64,000 nucleotides of DNA from positions 1,860,001 to 1,924,000 of the forward strand of contig NZ_JAFLRG010000001.1 of NCBI RefSeq assembly GCF_017315725.1. Direction: 5' to 3'. The stretch is from Trinickia acidisoli (GTDB lineage Bacteria > Pseudomonadota > Gammaproteobacteria > Burkholderiales > Burkholderiaceae). Below are positions 1 to 8,577 of this stretch, piece by piece; position 1 is the stretch's first letter; every line of letters starts with the position of its first letter. Under the pieces are notes generated by a model. That model worked only from the letters and a program-made list of their open reading frames with translations, did no database searches and had not been told where the DNA came from. The position numbers and the translations under genes are program-made.

Positions 1-80
1 CTTTGGTGCATAGCGCTCATCGGCGCCGATCATAGCGGACGCCATCCGACGCAACGCAGACGACAATTCGATGCACGCTG
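1..80. other. window edge, no gene assigned
   Basis: These 80 bases lie downstream of the TetR gene. On the minus strand an open frame runs off the left edge and could be the start of another gene, but too little is present to recognise it. Confidence 0.3.
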
Positions 81-656
81 TTACGTTGCCTTCTCGACAT
101 CGTTGCTAGGCCGATTTGTCAGGATGGCGCTCGCGATAACGTGAAAGAGATGATCGGCGCGTGGCGCGAACGAGGGTTGGTCAACGAGCCAACCGAGCGC
201 CGACATCAGAGCAAACAGGTCGACCCCATCCATATCGGCGCGCGCCGTTCCCTCGGCCTGAGCACGGAGCAGTAGCCGCGCGCCCGCTGAATGCACCGCT
301 GAGCATGAAGCGTAAAGCGCGGACTCCGGGTCCGCGTGGGCGCTCGCCATTAAGGCGACAACGCCGCTATAGCTATGAACGAATGCCACCCCTTCGCGAA
401 ACCAGGACACGAGCGCTTCGTCAGGAGGATTCGACGATTCGAGCTCGTTTGCCTTCTGCGTCAGTGCGTCCAGATTCGTCCGCAGCAACGCTTCGAACAA
501 GGCTTCTCGCGTCGGGAAATGACGAAACAGTGTGGCCAGCCCAACCTCGGCCCGGCGGGCGATATCTCGCATGGACGCTTCGGCACCATGCTCGGTGACG
601 ACGTCGCGCGCGACCGCAAGGAGATGGTTGTAATTCTTTCTGGCGTCGGCTCGCAT
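81..656 (-). CDS. TetR/AcrR family transcriptional repressor
   Basis: A 191-residue DNA-binding repressor. The N-terminal helix-turn-helix (about residues 5-50) carries the typical SMRDIARRAEVGLATLFRHF motif, followed by a helical ligand-binding domain. I chose the ATG at 656 because an AAGG ribosome site lies just upstream and family similarity begins there; a longer in-frame opening exists but runs through the promoter. The gene is divergent from an SDR oxidoreductase and an F420-reductase-like protein. Two copies of the 13-mer GGATCGGTGATCC (674-686 and 708-720) lie between them, so it very likely represses itself and the divergent pair. The ligand cannot be told from sequence. Confidence 0.88.
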   Translation of the reverse strand: MRADARKNYNHLLAVARDVVTEHGAEASMRDIARRAEVGLATLFRHFPTREALFEALLRTNLDALTQKANELESSNPPDEALVSWFREGVAFVHSYSGVVALMASAHADPESALYASCSAVHSAGARLLLRAQAEGTARADMDGVDLFALMSALGWLVDQPSFAPRADHLFHVIASAILTNRPSNDVEKAT

Positions 657-664
657 AAGTTGCC

Positions 665-695
665 TTGACAATCGGATCGGTGATCCGTATATAAT
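665..695 (+). promoter_or_regulatory. candidate sigma-70 promoter for the SDR operon
   Basis: TTGACA at 665-670 is followed 17 bases later by TATATA at 688-693, overlapping TATAAT at 690-695. The first repressor site (674-686) lies inside the spacer, a standard arrangement for TetR repression. Confidence 0.6.
674..686. promoter_or_regulatory. TetR operator, copy 1
   Basis: GGATCGGTGATCC, with palindromic GGATC/GATCC arms. The identical 13-mer recurs at 708-720. It lies between the -35 and -10 elements. Confidence 0.6.
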
Positions 696-707
696 GAACC
701 TGTATCT

Positions 708-720
708 GGATCGGTGATCC
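708..720. promoter_or_regulatory. TetR operator, copy 2
   Basis: Exact second copy of GGATCGGTGATCC, 34 bases downstream of copy 1, just after the -10 element and ahead of the SDR ribosome site. Confidence 0.6.
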
Positions 721-786
721 ACAAGATACCGCACATTGGTGCAAATGGGAACAGAGACGCTGTCCGACACCACGAAAGGAGATGTC

Positions 787-1521
787 ATGGGAAAGCTTGA
801 GGGTAAGGTTGCAGTCATCACGGGCGGATCGAGCGGCATGGCGCTGGCGAGCGCCAAGCGGTTCGTTGAAGAGGGCGCCTATGTGTTCATCACGGGCCGG
901 AGGCAGGAGGCGCTCGACGAGGCCGTCAAGCTGATTGGGCGCAACGTGACCGGTGTGCGCGGCGACGCGGCCAATCTCGACGACCTCGACCGCCTGTTCG
1001 ATACGGTCAAGCGGGAAAAGGGCAAGATCGACATCCTGTTCGCGAGCGCTGGCACGGGCGAAGCCGTCCCACTGGGCGAGATTACCGAGCAGCACTTCGA
1101 TACGGCGTTCGGCCTGAATGCGCGCGGCACGCTGTTTACGGTTCAGAAGGCATTGCCGCTGTTCAACGATGGCGGATCGATCTTCATGACCGGGTCCATT
1201 GCTTCGGTGAAAGGTTTTCCTGGTTTCAGCGTGTATGCGGCGAGCAAGGCGGCGTTGCACGCATTCGCACGCGGGTGGCTCAACGAACTGAAGGGCAGGA
1301 ATATCCGGGTGAATGTGCTGAGCCCGGGGCAGATCGCCACACCGATTCAGGAGCAACTTTTCGACGAGGAGACGAAGCGGCAGTTCGAATCCCTGGTCCC
1401 GAGGGGAAAGATGGGGCGTCCTGAGGAAATTGCGACGGTCGCGCTGTTTCTGGCTTCAGACGATTCGAGCTTCGTGAATGGGGCGGAGTTGTATGTCGAC
1501 GGTGGCACCTCGGCCATCTGA
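787..1521 (+). CDS. SDR family oxidoreductase
   Basis: A 244-residue classical short-chain dehydrogenase/reductase, predicted soluble and NAD(P)-dependent. The nucleotide motif reads TGGSSGMA near residue 12, so the usual G-I-G end is altered to G-M-A. The catalytic Tyr-Lys pair is in YAASK, and the C-terminus ends in the usual YVDGG. The start at 787 has a GAAAGGA ribosome site; an upstream in-frame start would overlap the operator region. It forms an operon with the next gene and is divergent from the TetR repressor. The substrate is unknown; such TetR-SDR pairs often handle quinones or aldehydes (inference). Confidence 0.9.
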   Translation: MGKLEGKVAVITGGSSGMALASAKRFVEEGAYVFITGRRQEALDEAVKLIGRNVTGVRGDAANLDDLDRLFDTVKREKGKIDILFASAGTGEAVPLGEITEQHFDTAFGLNARGTLFTVQKALPLFNDGGSIFMTGSIASVKGFPGFSVYAASKAALHAFARGWLNELKGRNIRVNVLSPGQIATPIQEQLFDEETKRQFESLVPRGKMGRPEEIATVALFLASDDSSFVNGAELYVDGGTSAI

Positions 1522-1541
1522 AATCACGCTGGAGAGTTCGT

Positions 1542-2141
1542 ATGAGCTATTCGATTATTGGCTTCGGTGCAGTAGGCCAGGCACTCGCCCGAGCGTTTGC
1601 AAGAAAGAAAATCGATGTGACCGTCGCCAGCAGGCGCCCTCCCGAGACGTTGATGCAGCAGGCACAAGCGATCGGCCCCACCATTGTCCCCAGGACGCTG
1701 CAGGATGCAATCGCGTCCGACACGATCTTCCTGGCGGTTCCATTTTGGGAACATCGCGAAGTCGCGAAGCAGATCACAACCTGGCAGGGCAAGACGATCA
1801 TCGACACGACGAATGCTTTCGGTGTTCCCGTTGAAGATCTGGAAGGTCAGCCGTCGTCCGCAGTTGTCGCCAAAGCATTTTCCGGCGCCAGGTTCGTAAA
1901 GGGCTTCAACCATCTGCCCGCTGCCGTCCTGGCCGCTGATCCGAGCGTGAATGGCGGCAGCCGCGTCGTGTTCTTGTCGAGCGATGACAACGATGCGGTG
2001 GCGCCGGTCGCGGTTCTGGCCGAACAACTCGGTTTCGCACCGATTGCGCTAGGCGCGCTCAAGGATGGCGGCTCGCTTGTCCAGGCCAAGGGGAATACCT
2101 GGGCTGAACTGATCTTCAAGGACCTCGTCAAGTTCAAATAG
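1542..2141 (+). CDS. NADPH-dependent F420-reductase-like / NAD(P)-binding protein
   Basis: A 199-residue Rossmann-fold protein with the N-terminal motif IIGFGAVGQALA and a following SRRPPE that suits NADPH. It resembles the family named for F420-dependent NADP reductase, whose members in proteobacteria are usually redox enzymes with no link to F420. It starts 20 bases after the SDR stop with a GGAGAG ribosome site, so the two are probably co-transcribed and under the TetR repressor. The substrate cannot be assigned. Confidence 0.85.
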   Translation: MSYSIIGFGAVGQALARAFARKKIDVTVASRRPPETLMQQAQAIGPTIVPRTLQDAIASDTIFLAVPFWEHREVAKQITTWQGKTIIDTTNAFGVPVEDLEGQPSSAVVAKAFSGARFVKGFNHLPAAVLAADPSVNGGSRVVFLSSDDNDAVAPVAVLAEQLGFAPIALGALKDGGSLVQAKGNTWAELIFKDLVKFK

Positions 2142-2248
2142 CGGCGCGTCACGACAAAGCCACAGCGGCCACGTGCCCGATCCTGAAATATCCCGAAATA
2201 TTCACCAAGGCAAACTTGACAATAGATATGTTTTTAATCCGATAAAGA

Positions 2249-2949
2249 TTGCACTTTAGTCGCCGATACTTGCGATGTCGCACCACGGTCCTTATCGCCG
2301 CGAATACCTATACGGGCGGTACGAACGTGATGGCGGGCACGCTCGCGGTCGGCGATGCGGCGGATACGAGCGCGACGATCGGTTCGGGACTGACGACCGT
2401 CGCGGCAGGCGCCTCGCTTGGCGGCTATGGGTCGGTGCTGAGTTCCGTCAACAACAGCGGCACGGTGACGGCAGCGAATGCGCTGGCGTCGTTCGCGTCG
2501 GGCAGTACCGGAACGCTGCGCATCGCCGGCAATCTGAACAACGCCGGCATTGTCAATCTGGCTGCAGCGTCAGGCCAGATCGGCAATGTGTTGAACGTCG
2601 GGGGCAACTACACCGGCTCGAACGGACAACTCGTGCTCAATACGCTGCTCAACGCGAGCGGGGCCGCGTCGCAGTCTGACCAGCTTGTCGTGGGCGGTAA
2701 CGCCAGCGGCACTACGGCCATCAAAATCAACCAGTCGGGTACAGGCGCATTAACTGTCGGCGACGGTATTGAACTGGCACACCTCTAGAGAGCGAACTGG
2801 GCAAGACCTGGTACGAACTCGGTATTGGCCTCACGGGTAGCTTCGGCAAAAGCTCGGAGCTGTACGCGAACGTGAAGTACGCCCATGACATCGGCGGCGA
2901 CTACCGACGTACCGTATTCGGACAGGCGGGCTACCGGTTCAGTTGGTAA
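2249..2949 (+). pseudogene. autotransporter remnant (passenger repeat joined to end of beta-barrel)
   Basis: The frame up to 2788 encodes a passenger beta-helix piece with the autotransporter-associated repeat (ANTYTGGTNVMAGTLAVGDA) and the GDGIEL motif that normally precedes the barrel. After TAG at 2786-2788 a different frame from 2791 to 2949 encodes the last strands of an autotransporter beta-domain, including YELGIGLTGSFGK and a terminal YRFSW. Most of the barrel and the signal peptide are missing, so this is the scar of a large internal deletion. The end overlaps the stop of the convergent LysR gene by 11 bases. Confidence 0.8.
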
Positions 2950-3850
2950 ATACGACGAGACCTGGCTTCGCGAACTGCCCAAGGGGAGCGGCGGCGTTCG
3001 ACATCGATTCGCGCACGTAGTGCGCGAATTCCAGCGCCGCCGGTTGCACCGCAGCGGGCAGTCGCAAGCAGATGGCAAATGGCGGCAACGCGGGCAAGCC
3101 GCTCGCATGGGGGGCGAGCGTTTCCATATCTGCGGGCACTGTCGAGACGAGCCAGGCGGTGATCGCGAGGCCCGCGCGAACGGTTGCCGCAGTAGCCTCG
3201 ATGTTGCCGCTCTCGAACACGGTGCGCCACGGAATATCCTCCTTCGCGAGCGCGCCCAGCACCACCGGACGAAACGCGCAGTGTTCGTCCACCATCGACA
3301 GCGGCAATGGTCGCTTCTGCCACGCGTCGCTACCGCGGCCCTTTACCCATACCAGCGGCTCGATACGAACTACTTCGCCTTCGGCTGCGCTCGCGACGCA
3401 TTCGACCACCGACACGTCCGCGCGGCCGTTATTCACCGCTTCGCTCAGATCAGGCGACGCTGCGCACACCAGCGAGATTTCCACGTGTGGGTGCGCTTCG
3501 GCGAAAGCCTTCATCGCGGGCGCGAGCGGTGTCACGAGATCGTAGGGCACGCCGACACGCAGGCTGCCGCCCAGGGAGTGGGTGGTCATGTCGGCCCAGA
3601 TTTCGTCGTTCAGTCCCAACAGTTGGCGCGCCTTGACGAGAAACTGCTCGCCCCGGCGCGACAGTTCGAGCTTGCGCGTTTTACGCACGAACAGCGGGCA
3701 GCCCAGCAACGCTTCGAGGCGTTTCACCTGCTGGCTGACGGCACCTTGCGTCATATGCAGCAGATTCGCGGCGACCGTCATGCTGCCGCTATCGGCGACG
3801 GCGACGAAGGTACGAATCAGATCGAGATCGAGATTTCGGGTCATCGACAC
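2939..3850 (-). CDS. LysR family transcriptional regulator
   Basis: A 303-residue LysR protein with an N-terminal winged helix (FVAVADSGSMTVAANLLHMT, about residues 15-34, then QGAVSQQVKRLE) and a C-terminal substrate-binding domain. It is divergent from the LysE-type exporter and cupin genes (95 bases between starts), so it probably regulates them in response to an amino acid or other exported metabolite. The last 11 bases overlap the autotransporter remnant, so the deletion that made the scar came very close to this gene. Confidence 0.9.
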   Translation of the reverse strand: MSMTRNLDLDLIRTFVAVADSGSMTVAANLLHMTQGAVSQQVKRLEALLGCPLFVRKTRKLELSRRGEQFLVKARQLLGLNDEIWADMTTHSLGGSLRVGVPYDLVTPLAPAMKAFAEAHPHVEISLVCAASPDLSEAVNNGRADVSVVECVASAAEGEVVRIEPLVWVKGRGSDAWQKRPLPLSMVDEHCAFRPVVLGALAKEDIPWRTVFESGNIEATAATVRAGLAITAWLVSTVPADMETLAPHASGLPALPPFAICLRLPAAVQPAALEFAHYVRESMSNAAAPLGQFAKPGLVVFTN

Positions 3851-3945
3851 ATTATGCTACGTAATGAATGGCATCAATAATATTGGCTTTGATGATGCGT
3901 CGGCTGTCAGTACAGTGCAAGGCTCGATCACCCGGATGCGCGTCG

Positions 3946-4539
3946 ATGACTTCCTCCACCCTTCCGCTTTTTCTGTTCGTCGCGGTGGCGACCGTGACGC
4001 CCGGTGGCGCAACCACGCTCGCCACCGCGTCGGGCGCCCGTTTCGGCTTTGCGCGCTCGATTCCGCTGATGCTCGGTATCGCGACGGGTCTCGCGTTGCT
4101 CGCTGCCGTTGCCGCGCTCGGGCTTGGCAGTCTGTTGCTGGCGATGCCTGCGCTGCAAACCGTCGTGAAGGCGATCGGTTCCGCGTATCTACTGTGGCTC
4201 GCGTGGCGTATCGCGCGGAGCGAACCGCCGAGCGCGGGCAATGGCCCCGAGCGGCCGATTAGGCTGGTCGACGGCATCCTGTTGTTATGGCTCAATCCGA
4301 AAAGCTGGGCGATAACGGTCGGTGCGGCGGCTTCCTTCGCGCTGCTTGCGAACAGTCCCAACCGGCTCGCGATACTGCTCGGCGCGGCGTTCGGCTTGGC
4401 CGCGTGCGGGTCGCTAGCGCTGTGGTGCGCGCTCGGTACACTGCTTGCACGGCTGTTTCGAACGCCGCATCACTGGCGCATTCTCAATCTTGCGATGGGC
4501 GCGCTGCTCGTCTTATCCGTCATCCCCACATGGAGATAA
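3946..4539 (+). CDS. LysE/RhtB family amino-acid exporter
   Basis: A 197-residue inner-membrane protein with about six hydrophobic segments. The N-terminal region contains TPGGATTLATASGARFGF, a variant of the conserved TPGPN motif of the LysE/RhtB family, and a later LLWLNPKSW segment is also typical. The ATG at 3946 starts directly at the first membrane helix; a longer in-frame start at 3868 would add a non-hydrophobic leader. It is followed after 2 bases by a cupin gene and preceded by a divergent LysR regulator. The exported substrate is unknown. Confidence 0.85.
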   Translation: MTSSTLPLFLFVAVATVTPGGATTLATASGARFGFARSIPLMLGIATGLALLAAVAALGLGSLLLAMPALQTVVKAIGSAYLLWLAWRIARSEPPSAGNGPERPIRLVDGILLLWLNPKSWAITVGAAASFALLANSPNRLAILLGAAFGLAACGSLALWCALGTLLARLFRTPHHWRILNLAMGALLVLSVIPTWR

Positions 4540-4541
4540 CC

Positions 4542-4931
4542 ATGCCTGTCCATCCGTTTGCCGACTCGTTCGATCTCGAAGCCGCGTTCAGCGATGTGTC
4601 GCAATACTGGTCGCCAAAAGTCGTTGCGCAGGTGAACGATCAATACGTGAAGGTCGCGAAAGTACGCGGCCAACTCGTCTGGCACGACCATGCGCACGAG
4701 GACGAACTGTTCTTCGTCGTGCGTGGGCACCTCAAGATCGAATACGAAGGCGGGCGCATCGTCGATCTGCCCGCGGGTTCGATGCATGTGGTGCCGAGCG
4801 GCACGCTGCACAACCCGGTCGCCGACGACGAATGCTGGATCGTGCTGATCGAGCCCGTGCAGACCAAGCACACCGGCGACGTCGAGTCGCCGCTGACAAG
4901 GACGATCGAGGAGCAGTTGCGTCAATCGTGA
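4542..4931 (+). CDS. cupin domain protein
   Basis: A 129-residue single-domain cupin. The metal-binding motif is clear in WHDHAHEDELFFVVRG (two histidines and a glutamate), with the second motif LPAGSMHVVPSGTLHNPV supplying the third histidine. It begins 2 bases after the exporter stop, with GGAGAT as ribosome site, so the two are translationally linked. The function is not determined; small cupins of this kind may be isomerases, sugar-binding proteins or dioxygenase-like enzymes. Confidence 0.85.
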   Translation: MPVHPFADSFDLEAAFSDVSQYWSPKVVAQVNDQYVKVAKVRGQLVWHDHAHEDELFFVVRGHLKIEYEGGRIVDLPAGSMHVVPSGTLHNPVADDECWIVLIEPVQTKHTGDVESPLTRTIEEQLRQS

Positions 4932-4982
4932 CGAGTTCAGGCGGGGCATCGCGCGGGCGGCGCATGTCCCGGGCGTCCGGAT

Positions 4983-6908
4983 CTAGATCTCGACCTGAGT
5001 GCCGACTTCGATCACACGGTTGGCCGGCAGCTTGAAGAACGCGGCGATGTTACCGACGTTGTGCAGCATCACGGCGAATAGGCGCTCGCGCCAGAGCGCC
5101 ATCCCATGACCCGATTTCGGTACGACCGCCGCTCGGCTCAGGAACCATGAGGTCTCCGACGGCTCGAACCTGAATCCCTCCACTTTGCATGCTTCGAGCG
5201 TCCGAGGCAGATCGACTTCGTCCGTGAACCCGTAGGTGATCGTCGCTCGAAAACAGCCGGGACATAACGGCTGCACCATGACACGGTCGCTCTCGGGTAC
5301 CCGTGGCACTTCCTTTGTGACCACCGTGAGGAATACCACGCGTTGATGCAGCACGCGGTTGTGGCGCAGGTTGTTGATGAGCGCATGCGGCACGGCATCA
5401 GGGTTCGGCGTCAGGAAAATCGCCGTGCCGCCCACACGCACCGGCGCACGCTCGAGCAGCGAGGTCAGATACGGTTGGAGCGGCATCGTGCCGGCGCGCG
5501 CGCGTGCTTCGGCCAACATCATTTCCCAGCCGCGGCCCCAGGTCGCCATGATCGTGAACATGACGGCGCCGATCACGAGCGGGAACCAGCCGCCCTCGAC
5601 GATCTTCAGCAAGTTCGCGGAGAAGAACATCGCGTCGATCACGAAGAAGAATGCGGTCGAGAGTACGCACAGCAGCCAGTTGTAATGCCATGCGTACCGG
5701 ACCACGAAGAACGTCAGGAAGGTCGTGATGAGCATCGTGCCGGTGACCGCGATGCCGTACGCCGAGCCGAGCGCGGTCGACGAGCCGAAGCCCAGTACTG
5801 CCGCGACCACGGCAGCGAGCAATGTCCAGTTGATGCCCGGCACGTAGATCTGGCCGATTTCATGCTCGGATGTATGGACGACGTTGATACGCGGCAGGAA
5901 GGCAAGTTGCATCGCCTGCTTCGTCATCGAATAGGTGCCGGAGATCACGGCCTGCGATGCGATGACGGTTGCGATCGTTGCAAGCCCGATCATCGGGAAG
6001 ATGGCCCATTGCGGAAACAGCAAATAGAAGGGGTTCTGCAAGGCACCGGGATGCGAGAGCAAGAGCGCGCCCTGGCCAAGGTAGTTGAGCGCGAGTGCGG
6101 GGAACACCATGCCGAACCATGTGACGCGAATCGGCCGTTTGCCGAAATGGCCCATGTCCGCATACAGCGCCTCGGCCCCTGTCAGTGACAGCACGACGGC
6201 GCCGAGCGCGACGAACGCAATCCACCGGTGGTGCAGACAAAACTCGAGCCCTTGCAGCGGATCGAGCGCAAACAGGATGGCGGGCGTCGCGGCAATTTTG
6301 GCGAGCCCTGCGAGGCCGATCACGACGAACCACAACACCATCACCGGTCCGAACACCGCGCCGATACCGCTCGTGCCGTGCTTCTGCATGACAAACAGGG
6401 TGACGAGCGCCACCAGCGTTACCGGGATCACGAACGTCTTCAGCACCGGCGCCGCGACCTCGAGGCCTTCGACGGCGCTCAGCACCGAGATCGCCGGCGT
6501 GATCACGCTATCGCCGAAAAAGAGTGCGGCACCCATCACGCCGGCGATGAGCAGCGTACGGCGCAAGCGCGGCCGTGTCGCCACTGACGAAGCCGCGAGC
6601 GCGAGCAGCGCCATGATGCCTCCTTCGCCATGGTTGTTCGCGCGCAGGATCAGTCCCACGTATTTGAGCGAGACGACCACCATCAACGACCAGAAGATCA
6701 GCGACACGATGCCGACGATATTGAATGCGTTCAGCGGCAGTCCGTTGTCCGTGCTGAATACGGTCGATAGCGTGTAGAGCGGGCTTGTGCCGATGTCGCC
6801 GTACACGACGCCGAGCGCAGCGAGCGCGAGTGCCCGGAGGTCAGGCCGTTGCGGGTCGGGCATGCCGATCCGATCGGTTTCGGGCGCGGCGGATGCGGAA
6901 TGACCCAT
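4983..6908 (-). CDS. kup: Kup potassium uptake protein
   Basis: A 641-residue low-affinity potassium/proton symporter of the KUP/HAK/KT family in the inner membrane. The N-terminal signature ALGVVYGDIGTSPLYTL is present, followed by about twelve membrane segments and a cytoplasmic C-terminal domain of about 200 residues ending in RVIEVGTQVEI. The ATG at 6908 follows a CAGGAG ribosome site; an in-frame start further upstream would add a non-conserved stretch. Length is normal for the family. It appears monocistronic and marks the left border of the defence-rich segment. Confidence 0.95.
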   Translation of the reverse strand: MGHSASAAPETDRIGMPDPQRPDLRALALAALGVVYGDIGTSPLYTLSTVFSTDNGLPLNAFNIVGIVSLIFWSLMVVVSLKYVGLILRANNHGEGGIMALLALAASSVATRPRLRRTLLIAGVMGAALFFGDSVITPAISVLSAVEGLEVAAPVLKTFVIPVTLVALVTLFVMQKHGTSGIGAVFGPVMVLWFVVIGLAGLAKIAATPAILFALDPLQGLEFCLHHRWIAFVALGAVVLSLTGAEALYADMGHFGKRPIRVTWFGMVFPALALNYLGQGALLLSHPGALQNPFYLLFPQWAIFPMIGLATIATVIASQAVISGTYSMTKQAMQLAFLPRINVVHTSEHEIGQIYVPGINWTLLAAVVAAVLGFGSSTALGSAYGIAVTGTMLITTFLTFFVVRYAWHYNWLLCVLSTAFFFVIDAMFFSANLLKIVEGGWFPLVIGAVMFTIMATWGRGWEMMLAEARARAGTMPLQPYLTSLLERAPVRVGGTAIFLTPNPDAVPHALINNLRHNRVLHQRVVFLTVVTKEVPRVPESDRVMVQPLCPGCFRATITYGFTDEVDLPRTLEACKVEGFRFEPSETSWFLSRAAVVPKSGHGMALWRERLFAVMLHNVGNIAAFFKLPANRVIEVGTQVEI

Positions 6909-7304
6909 GTCTGTCTCCTGATTTTGGTGCGCTGCGGCGATACGGCTGACTGCACCGGCCGCCGGGCGCACGGTCTCGTTTCTTTTTTGGGAGCGATTTC
7001 AAAGCCGCCTGCGGACTCGTGGATGGGGACTTTATGCGCGGCGGCCAGAAGAAGTATAGGAAGTGCTCGCAAAAAGCGCCGATTTGCGCAGTAGGGCTCG
7101 GGGTCGTTTAAAAGCCGCGGGCGGCGAGCGGGGCTGGCTCATTTGTTGGATGGCTCACATTGCGATGCAGTCGAATGCTCACTTTTCGGCCTGCGATGCG
7201 TCCCTGGGTTTAGATCGTGGGCTGCGGGGGCGTGTTCGGAGGGGCCCGGTTTCCGTGGTGACGCTGTACAATAAGGCGTTCGGGAACGTGCGTCGGAGAT
7301 CGCT
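6909..7304. other. 396-base intergenic region
   Basis: This region separates kup and the toxin-antitoxin-like pair, which point away from each other, and must hold both promoters. I see no gene, repeat or strong hairpin in it. Confidence 0.4.
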
Positions 7305-7715
7305 GTGCCAAAGTCCAGCCAAACGAGAACTTCTGTCGTGAGACGGGGCGGCAAGAAGCCGGCAGCCAATAGTTTTGCTATCAAGGCCGTACCGGCAAAG
7401 GGCAAACAATCGGTGGCGCGGCGTCCGGCGAAGGCGGAAGCGAAGCTGACGGTGACGTTTGGCGAAGTATCGGTGTTGGTTACGCAACCTACAGAAGAGG
7501 CGGTCCAGAAGGGCGTCAAAGCTAGCGTGAAGGTCATCAGGGATCTCGGCAAGCGTTTGCTGACGCCGGGCGTTGAGATCAAGCAGGCTAAGAACATTCC
7601 CGTGTTTACAGCTGATCCGCAGAATCCCAATCGAGTGATCCGGCGACTGAATGGCAAGTCGGAAGTGGGACACTTCGTGCGCGGCGAGTTCAGGGCAGAT
7701 GCAGTAGCCGCATAA
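7305..7715 (+). CDS. small basic protein, putative antitoxin partner of the zeta-like kinase
   Basis: A 136-residue protein starting with GTG after a CGGAGAT ribosome site. The first 45 residues are very basic (many Lys and Arg) and look disordered or nucleic-acid binding; the rest has a compact mixed composition. I do not recognise a family. It lies 7 bases upstream of a zeta-toxin-like kinase, and two-gene units of this layout are often toxin-antitoxin modules with the antitoxin first. The antitoxin role is inference from position only. Confidence 0.6.
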   Translation: MPKSSQTRTSVVRRGGKKPAANSFAIKAVPAKGKQSVARRPAKAEAKLTVTFGEVSVLVTQPTEEAVQKGVKASVKVIRDLGKRLLTPGVEIKQAKNIPVFTADPQNPNRVIRRLNGKSEVGHFVRGEFRADAVAA

Positions 7716-7722
7716 GCGACAG

Positions 7723-8466
7723 ATGGCAAAAACAAGAACGATCAATCAGTCCGTCGCTGACATCACCGCTCGCGCAAGAAAATCAGGAAAACCTCTGGCG
7801 ATCATCGTCGCCGGGCACAACGGCTCAGGGAAGTCGACCATGTGGTATGACCATCTGGTTGATGACATCAGAATTCCCCTCGTTAATGCTGACCGGATGA
7901 TGCTCTCTATCCTTCCCGAGCCCGGGAGCGATGACCGTCTACGGCCGTGGGCTCAGAAGCTCCGGGATACTGACGAGATGTGGATGGCCGTCGCGCAAAA
8001 GGGCGTCCAGAGCTTTGTCGCACAGGCAATGGCCAAGAAAGTCCCATTTGCAATGGAAACGGTATTTTCGTACTGGGAGCCTCGTGACGACGGGACCTTT
8101 GCCAGCAAGATCGATCTAATCCAAAACCTGCAAGGCGAGGGTTACTTTGTTTTGCTGCTCTTTGTAGGGCTGACCAATTCGGCTCTTTCTGTTGGGCGGG
8201 TCCTCACGCGTAAAGCGCAAGGTGGCCATGATGTCGCCTACCGGAAACTTCAAGCGCGGTTTCCGCGCACTCAGCATGCGATTCGGCACGCGCTATCCGT
8301 AGCAGACGCAGTCGTGCTGATCGACAACAGCCGTGACCCAGGTCGGGCGTTCACGCCATGTTACGTGAGTGCCGGCCAAGATGTACTCTACGACATCAGG
8401 ATCGCCGACAGTCCGCCGATCGAAATCACGGCTTGGATGAACGTTGTGGCGCCGCGCGCTATCTGA
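7723..8466 (+). CDS. zeta-toxin-like P-loop kinase
   Basis: A 247-residue P-loop protein. The Walker A motif GHNGSGKST is at residues 31-39, followed by VNADRM (54-59), the place where zeta toxins carry the aspartate that activates the sugar substrate. ETVFSYWEP near residue 113 corresponds to the substrate-loop region. Zeta toxins phosphorylate UDP-N-acetylglucosamine and block cell-wall synthesis, but many relatives act on other substrates. It forms an apparent operon with the upstream basic protein and converges on the gene attached to the Wadjet operon. Toxicity is not shown by sequence. Confidence 0.75.
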   Translation: MAKTRTINQSVADITARARKSGKPLAIIVAGHNGSGKSTMWYDHLVDDIRIPLVNADRMMLSILPEPGSDDRLRPWAQKLRDTDEMWMAVAQKGVQSFVAQAMAKKVPFAMETVFSYWEPRDDGTFASKIDLIQNLQGEGYFVLLLFVGLTNSALSVGRVLTRKAQGGHDVAYRKLQARFPRTQHAIRHALSVADAVVLIDNSRDPGRAFTPCYVSAGQDVLYDIRIADSPPIEITAWMNVVAPRAI

Positions 8467-8577
8467 CGTCGCAAGCGCGGCACCGATCGGATTTGCCAGA
8501 TGGCGTTCGAAAGAGGCCGGTGGTATCAATGGCGCTCTCCGAAAACGGTTGACGGCCAGCGCCGTGCCGACAAGGCC

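Noticed and set aside
421..1356. Long minus-strand open frame (311 codons) across the TetR-SDR region
   Set aside because: It runs antisense through the SDR gene and out of frame through TetR and the promoter, and resembles no protein. It is a high-GC shadow.
5343..6188. 281-codon plus-strand frame inside kup
   Set aside because: It is antisense to kup, which has complete family motifs.
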